This document shows, in pieces, positions 44,427 to 52,349 of a DNA stretch of 64,000 bases (the first letter of the stretch is position 1; every line of letters begins with the position of its first letter). The DNA lies in NCBI GenBank assembly GCA_964568855.1, contig CAZMSD010000005.1, positions 72,775 through 136,774 of the forward strand, written 5' to 3'. This stretch comes from CAZMSD01 sp964568855. GTDB lineage: Bacteria; CAIWAD01. The translations under genes were made by a program, and so were the position numbers. The notes beneath the pieces were generated by a model that had not been told where the DNA came from, searched no databases, and saw nothing but the letters and a program-made list of their open reading frames with translations.

Positions 44427-45815
44427 TCAGCGTTCGTAGACCCGATAATCCCAGGCTTCGAGCTCGAGTTCGACGGCGGAAGCCGGGTGGATGGTATCCC
44501 CGCGGAAGACCTCCCTGAAACGACCCTCCAGACGCCGGTCCCCGAATGTGACACGCAGTTTGTCGGAACTCAGGTTGAGCACCGCCAGCACGGCGTGCTC
44601 GCCCAGCTCGCGGACGAAGGCGTAGACGCGGGGATCCCGGTCGGTGAGGATCCGGCGCATGCCGCCCCCGCGCCCGCCGTGCCACAGGGCCGGGTTGCGG
44701 CGCTTGAGGGCCAATAACCCGGAGTACAGCTCCTCGAAGGGGTGCTCCCGCCACTCGATGGGGTCCTTGTCGAAGAATTGCAGGCGGCGATCAAGCCCGG
44801 CCTCCTGGCCGCCGTAGATCAGCGGCATGCCCTCGACGGTGAAGCTCAGCACGGCGAAGGCCGCGGCGCCCGGGCCCAGGCGCTCGAAGACTGTGCCGTT
44901 CCAGGAGTTCTCGTCGTGGTTGGAGGTGAAGCGCAGGCGGATGGCGCCGGGCGGGAAGTCCTCGGCCTCGCGCGACAGCAGTGAGTCGATCGCGGAGAGG
45001 CCTTTCGCTCCGGCGGCGATGCCGTTCATGGCGCGGTAGAGCTCCCAGGAATAGGTGGCGTCGAAGGCCCGTTCGTGGAGTTCGGGGGTTTCCCACTCGG
45101 CCAGCATGAACACCGGTTTCAGCCGCTGCAGTTCAGGCCGCGCGGCGTTCCAGAATTCCACGGGCACCATGCCCGCCACGTCACAGCGATAGCCGTCGAC
45201 GCCGGCCCGCTCGATCCAGAAGCGAAGCGCCTCCGTCATGTAGCGCCGCAGCCCGGGACTGTCGTAGTCGAAGTCGATCACGTCGCTCCAGTCGGGCACC
45301 GGCGGTACGAAATTGCCCGCCGTGTCACGCGTGTACCACTCGGGGTGCTCGACGGCCAGCGGGTTGTCCCAGGCGGAGTGGTTGGCCACCCAGTCGATCA
45401 GCACGTACATTTCCATTTCGTGGATCCGATCCACGAGGTTCCGGAACTCGTCGAAATCTCCGTGCTCCGGGTTGAGGGCCAGGTAGTCGCGCACGGAGTA
45501 GTAGCTGCCCAGTCCGCCCTTGCGGTTGAGGACGCCGATGGGGTGCAGGGGCATGAACCAGAGTATGCCGACGCCCATGTCTTTCAGCCGGGGCAGGTGC
45601 TCGGCGAAGGCGGCGAAGGTACCCTCTTCGCTGAACTGCCTGAGGTTGACCTCGTAGATCCCAAGGTTGTAACACCAGCCGGGGTGCTCCGGCGCGGCGA
45701 CGGACGGATTCGCGGAACCGGAAGCGGCGACCGGCGGCCGGGCCGGCTCCGCCGGGCTCAAGGCCGGCCGCAGGACGAGCAGGGCGGCCAGGGCGAAGGC
45801 CGCGATGGGGCTCAT
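44427..45815 (-). CDS. Secreted GH13 alpha-amylase family enzyme
   Basis: A 462-residue glycoside hydrolase. The ATG at 45815 overlaps the aminotransferase stop (ATGA) and begins a clean signal peptide (IAAFALAALLVLRPALSPAEP). All four GH13 regions are present: DWVANHSAWDNP (I), GYRCDVAGMVPVEF (II, nucleophile Asp), FMLAEWETPE (III, acid/base Glu) and FTSNHDENSW (IV). It should hydrolyse alpha-1,4-glucans outside the cytoplasm. The C-terminal beta domain ends at WDYRVYER. It converges on the methyltransferase gene. The GH57-like/starch-binding giant lies about 2.6 kb upstream. Confidence 0.94.
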   Translation of the reverse strand: MSPIAAFALAALLVLRPALSPAEPARPPVAASGSANPSVAAPEHPGWCYNLGIYEVNLRQFSEEGTFAAFAEHLPRLKDMGVGILWFMPLHPIGVLNRKGGLGSYYSVRDYLALNPEHGDFDEFRNLVDRIHEMEMYVLIDWVANHSAWDNPLAVEHPEWYTRDTAGNFVPPVPDWSDVIDFDYDSPGLRRYMTEALRFWIERAGVDGYRCDVAGMVPVEFWNAARPELQRLKPVFMLAEWETPELHERAFDATYSWELYRAMNGIAAGAKGLSAIDSLLSREAEDFPPGAIRLRFTSNHDENSWNGTVFERLGPGAAAFAVLSFTVEGMPLIYGGQEAGLDRRLQFFDKDPIEWREHPFEELYSGLLALKRRNPALWHGGRGGGMRRILTDRDPRVYAFVRELGEHAVLAVLNLSSDKLRVTFGDRRLEGRFREVFRGDTIHPASAVELELEAWDYRVYER

Positions 45816-46996
45816 GAATCGGATCCCTTTCCCTTGTAAGCGTCGCACATCTCCGGCAGCAGCGCGCGCAAGGCCGCCAGCAGGGCTTCCACGTCCGCAG
45901 GCTCGTTGTAGCCCTGGATCGATACGCGCAGGTAGCAGCGCCCGCGCCAGTAGAACACCGGCACCTCGACCGAGAATTCCTCGAGCAGCCTGCGCTGGAG
46001 TTCCCAGCCGTCGCAGGAGGGCAGCGGGAAGGAAGCCATCTGGGCGTACCACGAGCGCTCGTCGGGGACCGGCGGGGGGAGCCCCGTCAACTCCTCCATC
46101 CCGCGCCGGCAGACGCGCAGCAATTCGTGACACTCGTCCCGCACGCCGTCCCAGTCGTGTTCCTCCTGGAAGCGGATCGCCTCCGGCACTGCCAGCCAGG
46201 GCGATGGATCGCGGGTGCCCAGGTATTCATGGTCGCCGATGAAGCGCGAGGGCGACGGTTGATCGCCGTCCCCGCCCCAGCTGATCACGAGCGGCTGCAG
46301 CAGCTCCTGCATCTCGGGTCGGGCGTGGAGAAATCCCGCTCCCTTGGGCGCCATCAGCCACTTGTGGCAGTTGGCGGCGTAGAAGTCGGCGCCCAGCTCC
46401 TGCAGGTCGACGGGGATCTGTCCCGGCGCGTGCGCGCCGTCGACGACCGAGATCAGGCCCCGTTCCCGTGCCCGGCGCGCGAATTCCCGAACCGGCAGAA
46501 TGACCCCGGTGCTCGAGGTGATATGACTCACGAACAGCACGCGGGTGCGCTCGCCGACTCCCGCCCACAGGGCCTCCACTGCGTCTTCGTGAGACGCGAA
46601 GGGCAGGTCGAGCGGCCGGCGCAGGTAGCGGGCGCCCCGGCGGCGGCAGATCAGGTCCCAGGCGCGGTCCAGCGCTCCGTACTCGTGATCCGTGCTCAGG
46701 ACCTCGTCACCGGGGGCGAGGGACAGGGAGCGGGCCACGATGTTCAGGCCCGTGGTGGCGTTGCTGACGTAGACCAGGTCGTCGCCCCGGGCGCCCACTC
46801 GGGCAGCCAGTGTATCACGAGCCTCCTTCAGCAGGCCCGGGCAGCGCCGGCCCATGAACTCCACGGGCTGGCGCTCCAGTTCGCGCTGCCAGTCCCGGCA
46901 GGCCTCGAGCACCCTTAGAGGGCAGGCGCCGAAGGACCCGTGGTTGAGGAAGACGACGCCGGGATCCAGCAGGAAGTGTCGCCGCAGGTTCCTCAC
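45812..46996 (-). CDS. Class V aminotransferase (isopenicillin N epimerase-like)
   Basis: A 394-residue PLP enzyme. The N-terminal FLLDPGVVFLNHGSFGACP is typical of CefD-like class V aminotransferases. The PLP lysine lies in ANCHKWLMAPKGAGFLHARP and the preceding VVDGAHAPGQIPVDL holds the cofactor aspartate. A cysteine desulfurase is less likely because the mobile catalytic-cysteine loop is not seen. The substrate is unknown. It is coupled to the amylase gene by a 4-nt overlap, an odd partnership. The Ala-Arg-Asp-Thr at 46812 carries GTRWYAC. Confidence 0.88.
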   Translation of the reverse strand: MRNLRRHFLLDPGVVFLNHGSFGACPLRVLEACRDWQRELERQPVEFMGRRCPGLLKEARDTLAARVGARGDDLVYVSNATTGLNIVARSLSLAPGDEVLSTDHEYGALDRAWDLICRRRGARYLRRPLDLPFASHEDAVEALWAGVGERTRVLFVSHITSSTGVILPVREFARRARERGLISVVDGAHAPGQIPVDLQELGADFYAANCHKWLMAPKGAGFLHARPEMQELLQPLVISWGGDGDQPSPSRFIGDHEYLGTRDPSPWLAVPEAIRFQEEHDWDGVRDECHELLRVCRRGMEELTGLPPPVPDERSWYAQMASFPLPSCDGWELQRRLLEEFSVEVPVFYWRGRCYLRVSIQGYNEPADVEALLAALRALLPEMCDAYKGKGSDS

Positions 46997-47044
46997 TCGC
47001 CGGCCCCGCGGTCTTGCGCGAGGACGGATGGTGCGCCGGGCCGG

Positions 47045-47656
47045 TCACTCACCGAAGGCCTCGGCGTAATCCTCGAGCGAGGCGGCCACCACTTCGAGCG
47101 CGTGATCCACGTCGTACACGGATTCCACGAGGATCTCGGAATCCTGGCCGTGGACCAGCTTGTAGGTGCAGAAATAATGGCGCAGGCGTTCGATCAGGAC
47201 CTCGGGGATATCCTTCAGGGATTCGGCATCGCGCCAGATGTTGTCGTTCTCCAGTACGGCGATGATCTTGTCGTCCGCCTCGCCGCCGTCGATCATCTGC
47301 AGTCCGCCTACCACGCGGGCGCCCAGGATCACCTCGGAGCGGTTGATGGGGCGCTCGCTCAGCACGCAGATGTCCAGCGGATCGTCGTCGCCGGCCTTGG
47401 CCTTCGGCGAAAGCGCTCCCACCCGGGGACCGCAGTAGGTGCGCGGGATGAAACCGTAGAGCGAGGGGGGCTGGGATGAGGTCCGCTGGGGCCGGTCCAC
47501 CCGCAGGTAGCCGGTGACCTTGTCCACTTCGTACTTCACCAGGTCGAAGGGCGTCAGTTCGACGTAGGCGTTCACGCGCCGCGGGGGATCATCGCCGGCC
47601 TCGAGTCCGTGCCAGGGGTGGGGCCGCCAGCGGTAGAAGGCGGAAGGGAAAGTCAT
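47045..47656 (-). CDS. ppa: Inorganic pyrophosphatase, family I
   Basis: Hydrolyses pyrophosphate. The 203-residue protein shows the family I signature GDDDPLDICVLSE (D-x-D-P-x-D metal ligands) and nearby KYEVDKVTGYLRVDR and YGFIPRTYCGPRVG. The active-site pattern is complete. It lies 48 nt upstream of the aminotransferase and 23 nt downstream of the DUF3365 gene. Slightly longer than bacterial type I enzymes of about 175 residues because of an N-terminal 20-residue extension. Confidence 0.93.
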   Translation of the reverse strand: MTFPSAFYRWRPHPWHGLEAGDDPPRRVNAYVELTPFDLVKYEVDKVTGYLRVDRPQRTSSQPPSLYGFIPRTYCGPRVGALSPKAKAGDDDPLDICVLSERPINRSEVILGARVVGGLQMIDGGEADDKIIAVLENDNIWRDAESLKDIPEVLIERLRHYFCTYKLVHGQDSEILVESVYDVDHALEVVAASLEDYAEAFGE

Positions 47657-47679
47657 CCTGCGCTCCTCGTGGGGGTGGA

Positions 47680-48303
47680 TCAGGGACGCGACTCGGCGAG
47701 TTCCAGTTCGATGCGCAGTGCGCCCCGCAGGTCTCCCAGACCGTAACCCACGGCCAGGTCGTCCGGATAGCGCTGCGCCAAAGCAGTATTCACGCCGTCC
47801 GGGATCCGGCTCCGCTCGCCGTGGCAGTTCAGGCAGATGGCGCCGACGGTGAGCGGCTTGTAATACCTCAGGTACTCCCGGCCTTCGCGGCGGACCTTCT
47901 GCACCAGGTGCTCCCGCCCGTCGACTCCCGCCGGCGGCCTTTCCTCGAGCAGGCTCAGCGCCCGAAGTTCCGCCGCATCGGGAGCGTTCTCGGGGTTGCG
48001 GTAGCGGGCGCTGGTGCGCTTGATCCGCACCGGCCGCTCACTGGAATTCTCCACTTCCCTGGCGATCTCCATCGCCCGGCCGCCACAGATCCGCATCGCC
48101 TCCACGGGACCTTCGTCCTCCATGGCACGCATCAGCTCGCCCTTCATGGCTTCCAGCAGATCGCCGGCAAGCCGTTCGCCAAGGGCGTGGATCTCCCTGC
48201 TTTCGGCCGGATCGGCCTCGAGTATCTCGATTTCACGCCGCTGGCAGCCCGCAGTGAACGCCAGCGAAAGGACCGCCAGCCAGAGCAGTGTCACGCCGAC
48301 CAT
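47680..48303 (-). CDS. DUF3365 (Tll0287-like) haem-binding lipoprotein
   Basis: A 207-residue protein with a lipoprotein signal (LAVLSLAFTAGC, Cys about 19). The haem motif CLNCH in GAICLNCHGE and the preceding region (RICGGRAMEIAREV, RIKRTSARYRNPENAPDA) match DUF3365, a c-type-haem PAS-like sensor or electron-carrier domain. It may sense redox state or carry electrons in the envelope. The start MVGVTLLWL creates a GTRWYAC by using the rare ACA threonine codon (48298). Confidence 0.85.
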   Translation of the reverse strand: MVGVTLLWLAVLSLAFTAGCQRREIEILEADPAESREIHALGERLAGDLLEAMKGELMRAMEDEGPVEAMRICGGRAMEIAREVENSSERPVRIKRTSARYRNPENAPDAAELRALSLLEERPPAGVDGREHLVQKVRREGREYLRYYKPLTVGAICLNCHGERSRIPDGVNTALAQRYPDDLAVGYGLGDLRGALRIELELAESRP

Positions 48304-48433
48304 GATTGCCTCCTCCGGCCCTGGGTTGAACCACGGGGATCAAGATAGCATGAGCGAGGCGGAGGGATGCTTCACAGCCGGTGGAGCATGGATCCCCTTT
48401 CCTGTGCTCTCTGCGACCGGGAGATCCCGTGAA

Positions 48434-51400
48434 TTACTCCGCGACCGCGCGCACCTTGTAGAAGCGACGGCTCCCGGCACCCACCACCAGCGGATCCACG
48501 TAGCTCGTGTCCGGCGTGGCGGCCAGCAGGGAATACGATTCCGGGTCGAAGACCTGGTCCTCCGCGAAGTACACGTTGTAGAAGTCGGGCTCCAGGGGCT
48601 GGCCCAGCGTGTCGCTCGTCACCGGTACCCAGCTCAGCAGGGCCGATCCCTCCGGCAGGATGGTCAGCTCCAGTCCCGTCACGGCGGCCGGCTGCGGCAG
48701 CCCCAGGCTGAAGGAGGCGAACTCGTCGAGCTCGATGTGGCTGTTGCCGTCGTTGCTGGCGGGCGCCTGCTCCTGCAGCCATCCGCCGTCGGGCGTGTCC
48801 CAGGCGCCCAGGGCCAGCCAGACTGCATCAGGTGTATCACCCAGCTCTTGCTCCAGGCCCAGGATGCCCTCAACCACGGTGCCGGAGGCCGATTGCGAGG
48901 GCGTAGCCCCGCCGAGGTCGAACCATCCCGCCCAGCCGTTGTCCGCCTCGTTGCCGATGAAGGCCTCCCACTGCATCACCTGGCCGGACTTGGCCCAGGG
49001 CGCCCCTTGCTGCGGGGCCGCACCTGAGGCCAGGAAGATGAAGTGGTCGCGGCCGGTTCCCTGGGCCTGGTTGCTGGCCAGGTAGAGTTCGCTGCCGTTC
49101 CAGTCGGCCCAGAGGCTCAGGCCGCCGTGCTCGGCCACTAGCTGGGCCGAGTCCTCGAGCTGGCCGTCCATCACGTAGGGCGGCACCGCCCCGCTCACCG
49201 GCACGTGCCAGTCCTGGCCGCTGTTGTTGTCCCAGTTACCCAGTCCGTCGTTGAAGACGAAATCCACCGAGGTCGCCCAGGCGGGAATCTGGTAGGTGTA
49301 CTCCCAGCGCTCCGTACCGGGATTGTAAGACATCTCCGGATCCGGGTCGAGGATGTCCGTCCAGCCGCTGTGGCCGATGTGGATGAAGACAGGGTCGCTG
49401 CCCGGCGGCAGCGCGCCCTGGCTGAGATCGTAGCCGATGCTCAGCTCGCCGCCGGCCTCCGGCTCCTCGGGGGACCAGACCACCGTGTCGTCCCCCGGTC
49501 CCCCGCCGCCGCCAGTGTCGATCCAGGTGTGCTGGATGGGGCTGCGCTTGGTGTAGCCGAGATTGTCGACGGCTTCCACGTAGTAGTCGATCAGCACCCC
49601 GCCCGAATCCACCAGGGCGGGTTCCTGGACGTGCAGGTAGTACTCGTCGGCAATGTAATCGGGCAGCACGAAGAAGTCGATGTTGGGATCGTTGTAGAAG
49701 TTTCCCGTGGGAAAGGCGCGCTGGTTCATGGACAGTCCGGTCCAGGCGCCCACCTCAGGTCCGCCCGCGTAGGTCTCGTTCTGGGAGCTCGCCAGCGGGT
49801 TCACGCCGTCCCCGTCCATGCGGTAGTACCAGGTCACCTGGTCCAGGCCGGAGACGTCGTAGACGAAGGTCCAGATCCAGAAGTCGCGCGCGTGGGTCAC
49901 CTGCTGGTAGCCCCACAGCGGTCCGTAGCCCGTGCCGCCCGGGTTGTGGGGCAGCTGCTGCGGGATCCAGATGCTGGGCGGCGTCTGGTCGGATCCGCCG
50001 TCGCCGATCACGGCGTCGGCGTGGCCTACGGCCTGGTTGCAGGCGACCGTGGGCTTGACCTCCATGTCCAGGGCGGTTCCGTAATACATGTACCCGCTGG
50101 TCAGCGAAGGCAGAAAGAAATGCCAGGCCAACTCGGCGTCGTTCGCCCCGTGCGTCACGGGATCCTGCACCGAGGCCGGATCCACGCCTCCGGCGATCTG
50201 CTCGGCGGTTTCCACCCGGTTCTGCGCCGCCGTGATCACGGCCCAGTTGCGCTCGTCCTCGGCCCAGCCGCCCGCGATGTCGAAGTCCCCCCCGGGGCCC
50301 ACCAGCGGCCAGTTCCAGTTGATGAAGTCGGGCGAGCCGAAATCGTTGTCGGCGTTGACCCAGGCGCCGTCCTCCACGTGGACCAGGTCGTTGAGGTCCA
50401 CGGGGTGGTCCTGCAGGTACTCCTGGACCACGCTGGGCGTGTAGCCGGCCGCCACCGCCTGGGAGGTGAAGTTGGGCACGCTTTCCATGTAGTACGAATA
50501 GCCGCCGCCCCAGGCGTTGTCGCCGTCGTGGGCCAGCACGATCAGCATGGGTTGCGTGGGATCGCTGGCCCAGGCGATCTGGTCGATGTCGTCCAGCCCG
50601 TACATCTGGTAGCCGTCCTCCCAGCTCATGGCCTGGGCCACGGGAACCACCACCAGCCGGTAGTCCTGGCCCGTGTCGGGATCAACGTAGCGCGCCGCGT
50701 GGGGCGTATAGGCGTAAGGGTAGGCGTTGGTGGGCGTGCAGCCGCGGGAGATCGTACGCGAGAACCAGTTCGCCTGGGCGGGGTTGACCTGGTCCGCGGG
50801 ATTTGGAGGCGCGCAGTTCTCGCCCCCCGTTCCCAGCACCAGCGGGAAATTCCCGCAGGCTCGTGATACATGGTTATTGGGCACGAAGCACCACTCGATG
50901 CCCTCCTCCACCAGCACTTTGATCATGCGTTCCGAGAAGGCCAGCTCAGGGGGAAAGAAGCCGGTCGAGATCCCGGGCTGGGAACTCCAGAGCTCGGGGT
51001 GGATCTCCTTCATGATCCGGATCTCCATCCTCAGCGCATTCTCGTCGATCAGGGGGCAGAGGGCGTGGTGGTAGGAAAAGAGCACCAGGTCCAGGCGGGG
51101 ACGGCCCCCGCTGGTGGTCCAGCCGCGGGCGGTGCGGTTGGGCTGGTACCAGTCGGATCCGTAGCCGCAGCAACCGTGCTCGCCCAGGCTGCGCACGTTC
51201 TCCGCCAGGCAGCCGCCGTAGCTGACCTGGGCTCCCGAGTCCCAGCCGCTCATGCCGGCGATGGCGTCGCGCACGCGCCACTGGTAGGCGGCCTGGCGGT
51301 CGGCCACGCTGAAGATCTGTTCCACGTCGTTCTCGGGATGGGGCGCCCCGCCGTTGCGGTTCTGGATCGACTCCCAGGCCTTTTCGTAGGTCTGGGTCTC

Positions 51401-51616
51401 CAGCTGGCTGCGGTCCGGCCAGTAGATCGGCTGCTGGAGATGCCAGTGGTAGGTCGTGTAGAGCTGGGCCGTCGCCTTCCCCGCCAGGATCAGGCAGCAG
51501 AGGACGGCCGGGACGATCCACGGCGGAAGGGACTTCTGGCGGGACGAACCGCGCGCGCCGGACGGCGGCGTCAGGGCTCGCGACCGGCGGGTGGAACCGG
51601 GAAACAAACGTGGCAT
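48434..51616 (-). CDS. Giant secreted GH57-like protein with starch-binding module
   Basis: A 1060-residue protein; the ATG at 51616 follows GGAGTCC. Signal peptide near WIVPAVLCCLILAGKATAQ. The first ~500 residues resemble GH57 alpha-glucan enzymes: YHWHLQQPIYWPD, LVLFSYHHALCPL, FFPPELAFSERM and LIVLAHDGDNAWGGGYS. Residues about 700-800 look like a CBM25-type starch-binding domain (GHSGWTDI, WEYTYQIPAWATSVDFVFND, NWDNNSG), followed by a beta-rich domain and a C-terminal fibronectin III-like end. The catalytic Glu cannot be assigned with certainty. No C-terminal sorting module is present, unlike the two small secreted paralogs. Confidence 0.75.
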   Translation of the reverse strand: MPRLFPGSTRRSRALTPPSGARGSSRQKSLPPWIVPAVLCCLILAGKATAQLYTTYHWHLQQPIYWPDRSQLETQTYEKAWESIQNRNGGAPHPENDVEQIFSVADRQAAYQWRVRDAIAGMSGWDSGAQVSYGGCLAENVRSLGEHGCCGYGSDWYQPNRTARGWTTSGGRPRLDLVLFSYHHALCPLIDENALRMEIRIMKEIHPELWSSQPGISTGFFPPELAFSERMIKVLVEEGIEWCFVPNNHVSRACGNFPLVLGTGGENCAPPNPADQVNPAQANWFSRTISRGCTPTNAYPYAYTPHAARYVDPDTGQDYRLVVVPVAQAMSWEDGYQMYGLDDIDQIAWASDPTQPMLIVLAHDGDNAWGGGYSYYMESVPNFTSQAVAAGYTPSVVQEYLQDHPVDLNDLVHVEDGAWVNADNDFGSPDFINWNWPLVGPGGDFDIAGGWAEDERNWAVITAAQNRVETAEQIAGGVDPASVQDPVTHGANDAELAWHFFLPSLTSGYMYYGTALDMEVKPTVACNQAVGHADAVIGDGGSDQTPPSIWIPQQLPHNPGGTGYGPLWGYQQVTHARDFWIWTFVYDVSGLDQVTWYYRMDGDGVNPLASSQNETYAGGPEVGAWTGLSMNQRAFPTGNFYNDPNIDFFVLPDYIADEYYLHVQEPALVDSGGVLIDYYVEAVDNLGYTKRSPIQHTWIDTGGGGGPGDDTVVWSPEEPEAGGELSIGYDLSQGALPPGSDPVFIHIGHSGWTDILDPDPEMSYNPGTERWEYTYQIPAWATSVDFVFNDGLGNWDNNSGQDWHVPVSGAVPPYVMDGQLEDSAQLVAEHGGLSLWADWNGSELYLASNQAQGTGRDHFIFLASGAAPQQGAPWAKSGQVMQWEAFIGNEADNGWAGWFDLGGATPSQSASGTVVEGILGLEQELGDTPDAVWLALGAWDTPDGGWLQEQAPASNDGNSHIELDEFASFSLGLPQPAAVTGLELTILPEGSALLSWVPVTSDTLGQPLEPDFYNVYFAEDQVFDPESYSLLAATPDTSYVDPLVVGAGSRRFYKVRAVAE

Positions 51617-51778
51617 GGGGGACTCCGTTGGGCAGTGGGCAATGCGTTCCATCCGGCGAAGCGGTGATCGATCTACCGGATTATGAGTAGACCAAAGCTG
51701 AAGCTACGATCGATAAGGCTGTAAATCCAGCGGTGATTGTAGGATCGAGTTTTCCGATAAGATCCGGCTACAATCACC

Positions 51779-52147
51779 TCAGCAGAATTCCGGGCGGGGC
51801 AGCGAGATCTTCCGCCCGCGTTCGTCCAGGCGCACGAAAACGATCTCCGTGCTGAACACGCGGCGTTCCTCGGCGACGGTGGGACGGCGGGCGAAAACCT
51901 CCACGCCGTAGCGGACCGAAGTCTTCCCCTGTTCGATCCGCTCGATCCGGAAACGGAGCACCGAGCCGTTCTCCACCTTGTGGCGGAACTGCACGTCGCT
52001 CATGGCCACGGTCACCAGGGAACAGCCGGGATAATCCTGCGAGGAGGCGATCCAGGCGAACTCGTCCACCCAGCGCAGCATCATCCCGCCGAAGAGATGG
52101 CCGTAATGGTTCAAGTATTCGGGACGGACGATGGTGAAATTGTCCAT
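51779..52147 (-). CDS. Acyl-CoA thioesterase, hotdog fold (YciA-like)
   Basis: A 122-residue hotdog protein. YLNHYGHLFGGMMLRWVDEFAW contains the HxxGxxFGG...D core of the YciA/BfIT acyl-CoA thioesterases (cited in part: GHLFGGMMLRWVDE, with the catalytic Asp). VEVFARRPTVAEERRVFST follows. It cleaves acyl-CoA thioesters. It is monocistronic-looking, with 202 nt to dnaK on one side and 162 nt to the GH57 gene on the other; two GTRWYAC copies (52178, 52225) lie in the upstream gap. Confidence 0.9.
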   Translation of the reverse strand: MDNFTIVRPEYLNHYGHLFGGMMLRWVDEFAWIASSQDYPGCSLVTVAMSDVQFRHKVENGSVLRFRIERIEQGKTSVRYGVEVFARRPTVAEERRVFSTEIVFVRLDERGRKISLPRPEFC

Positions 52148-52267
52148 GAGGCGGTCTCCCTGGCATGGTTCTCAAATGTAATACTGCAACTTCCTCACAG
52201 TCCGGGTCGTTTCGCGGACTTATTGTATCACAAGTCGCCGGCATCCTCGTGATCCGTCGTACACGGC

Positions 52268-52295
52268 GGAAGGCCCTTCCGCGGAAGGGCCTTCC
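52268..52295. terminator. Perfect palindrome downstream of dnaK
   Basis: GGAAGGCCCTTCC (52268-52280), a 2-nt loop GC, and GGAAGGGCCTTCC (52283-52295) give a 13-bp stem. It lies 54 nt beyond the dnaK stop and upstream of the thioesterase start. Neither side has a T-run, so it may act as a 3'-end stabiliser or a rho-assisted terminator. Confidence 0.5.
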
Positions 52296-52349
52296 CGTTC
52301 GCTCGCTCTATCCTCTTCCGGCCGTTCAAAGGCCTGGTGGGCGGAACGC

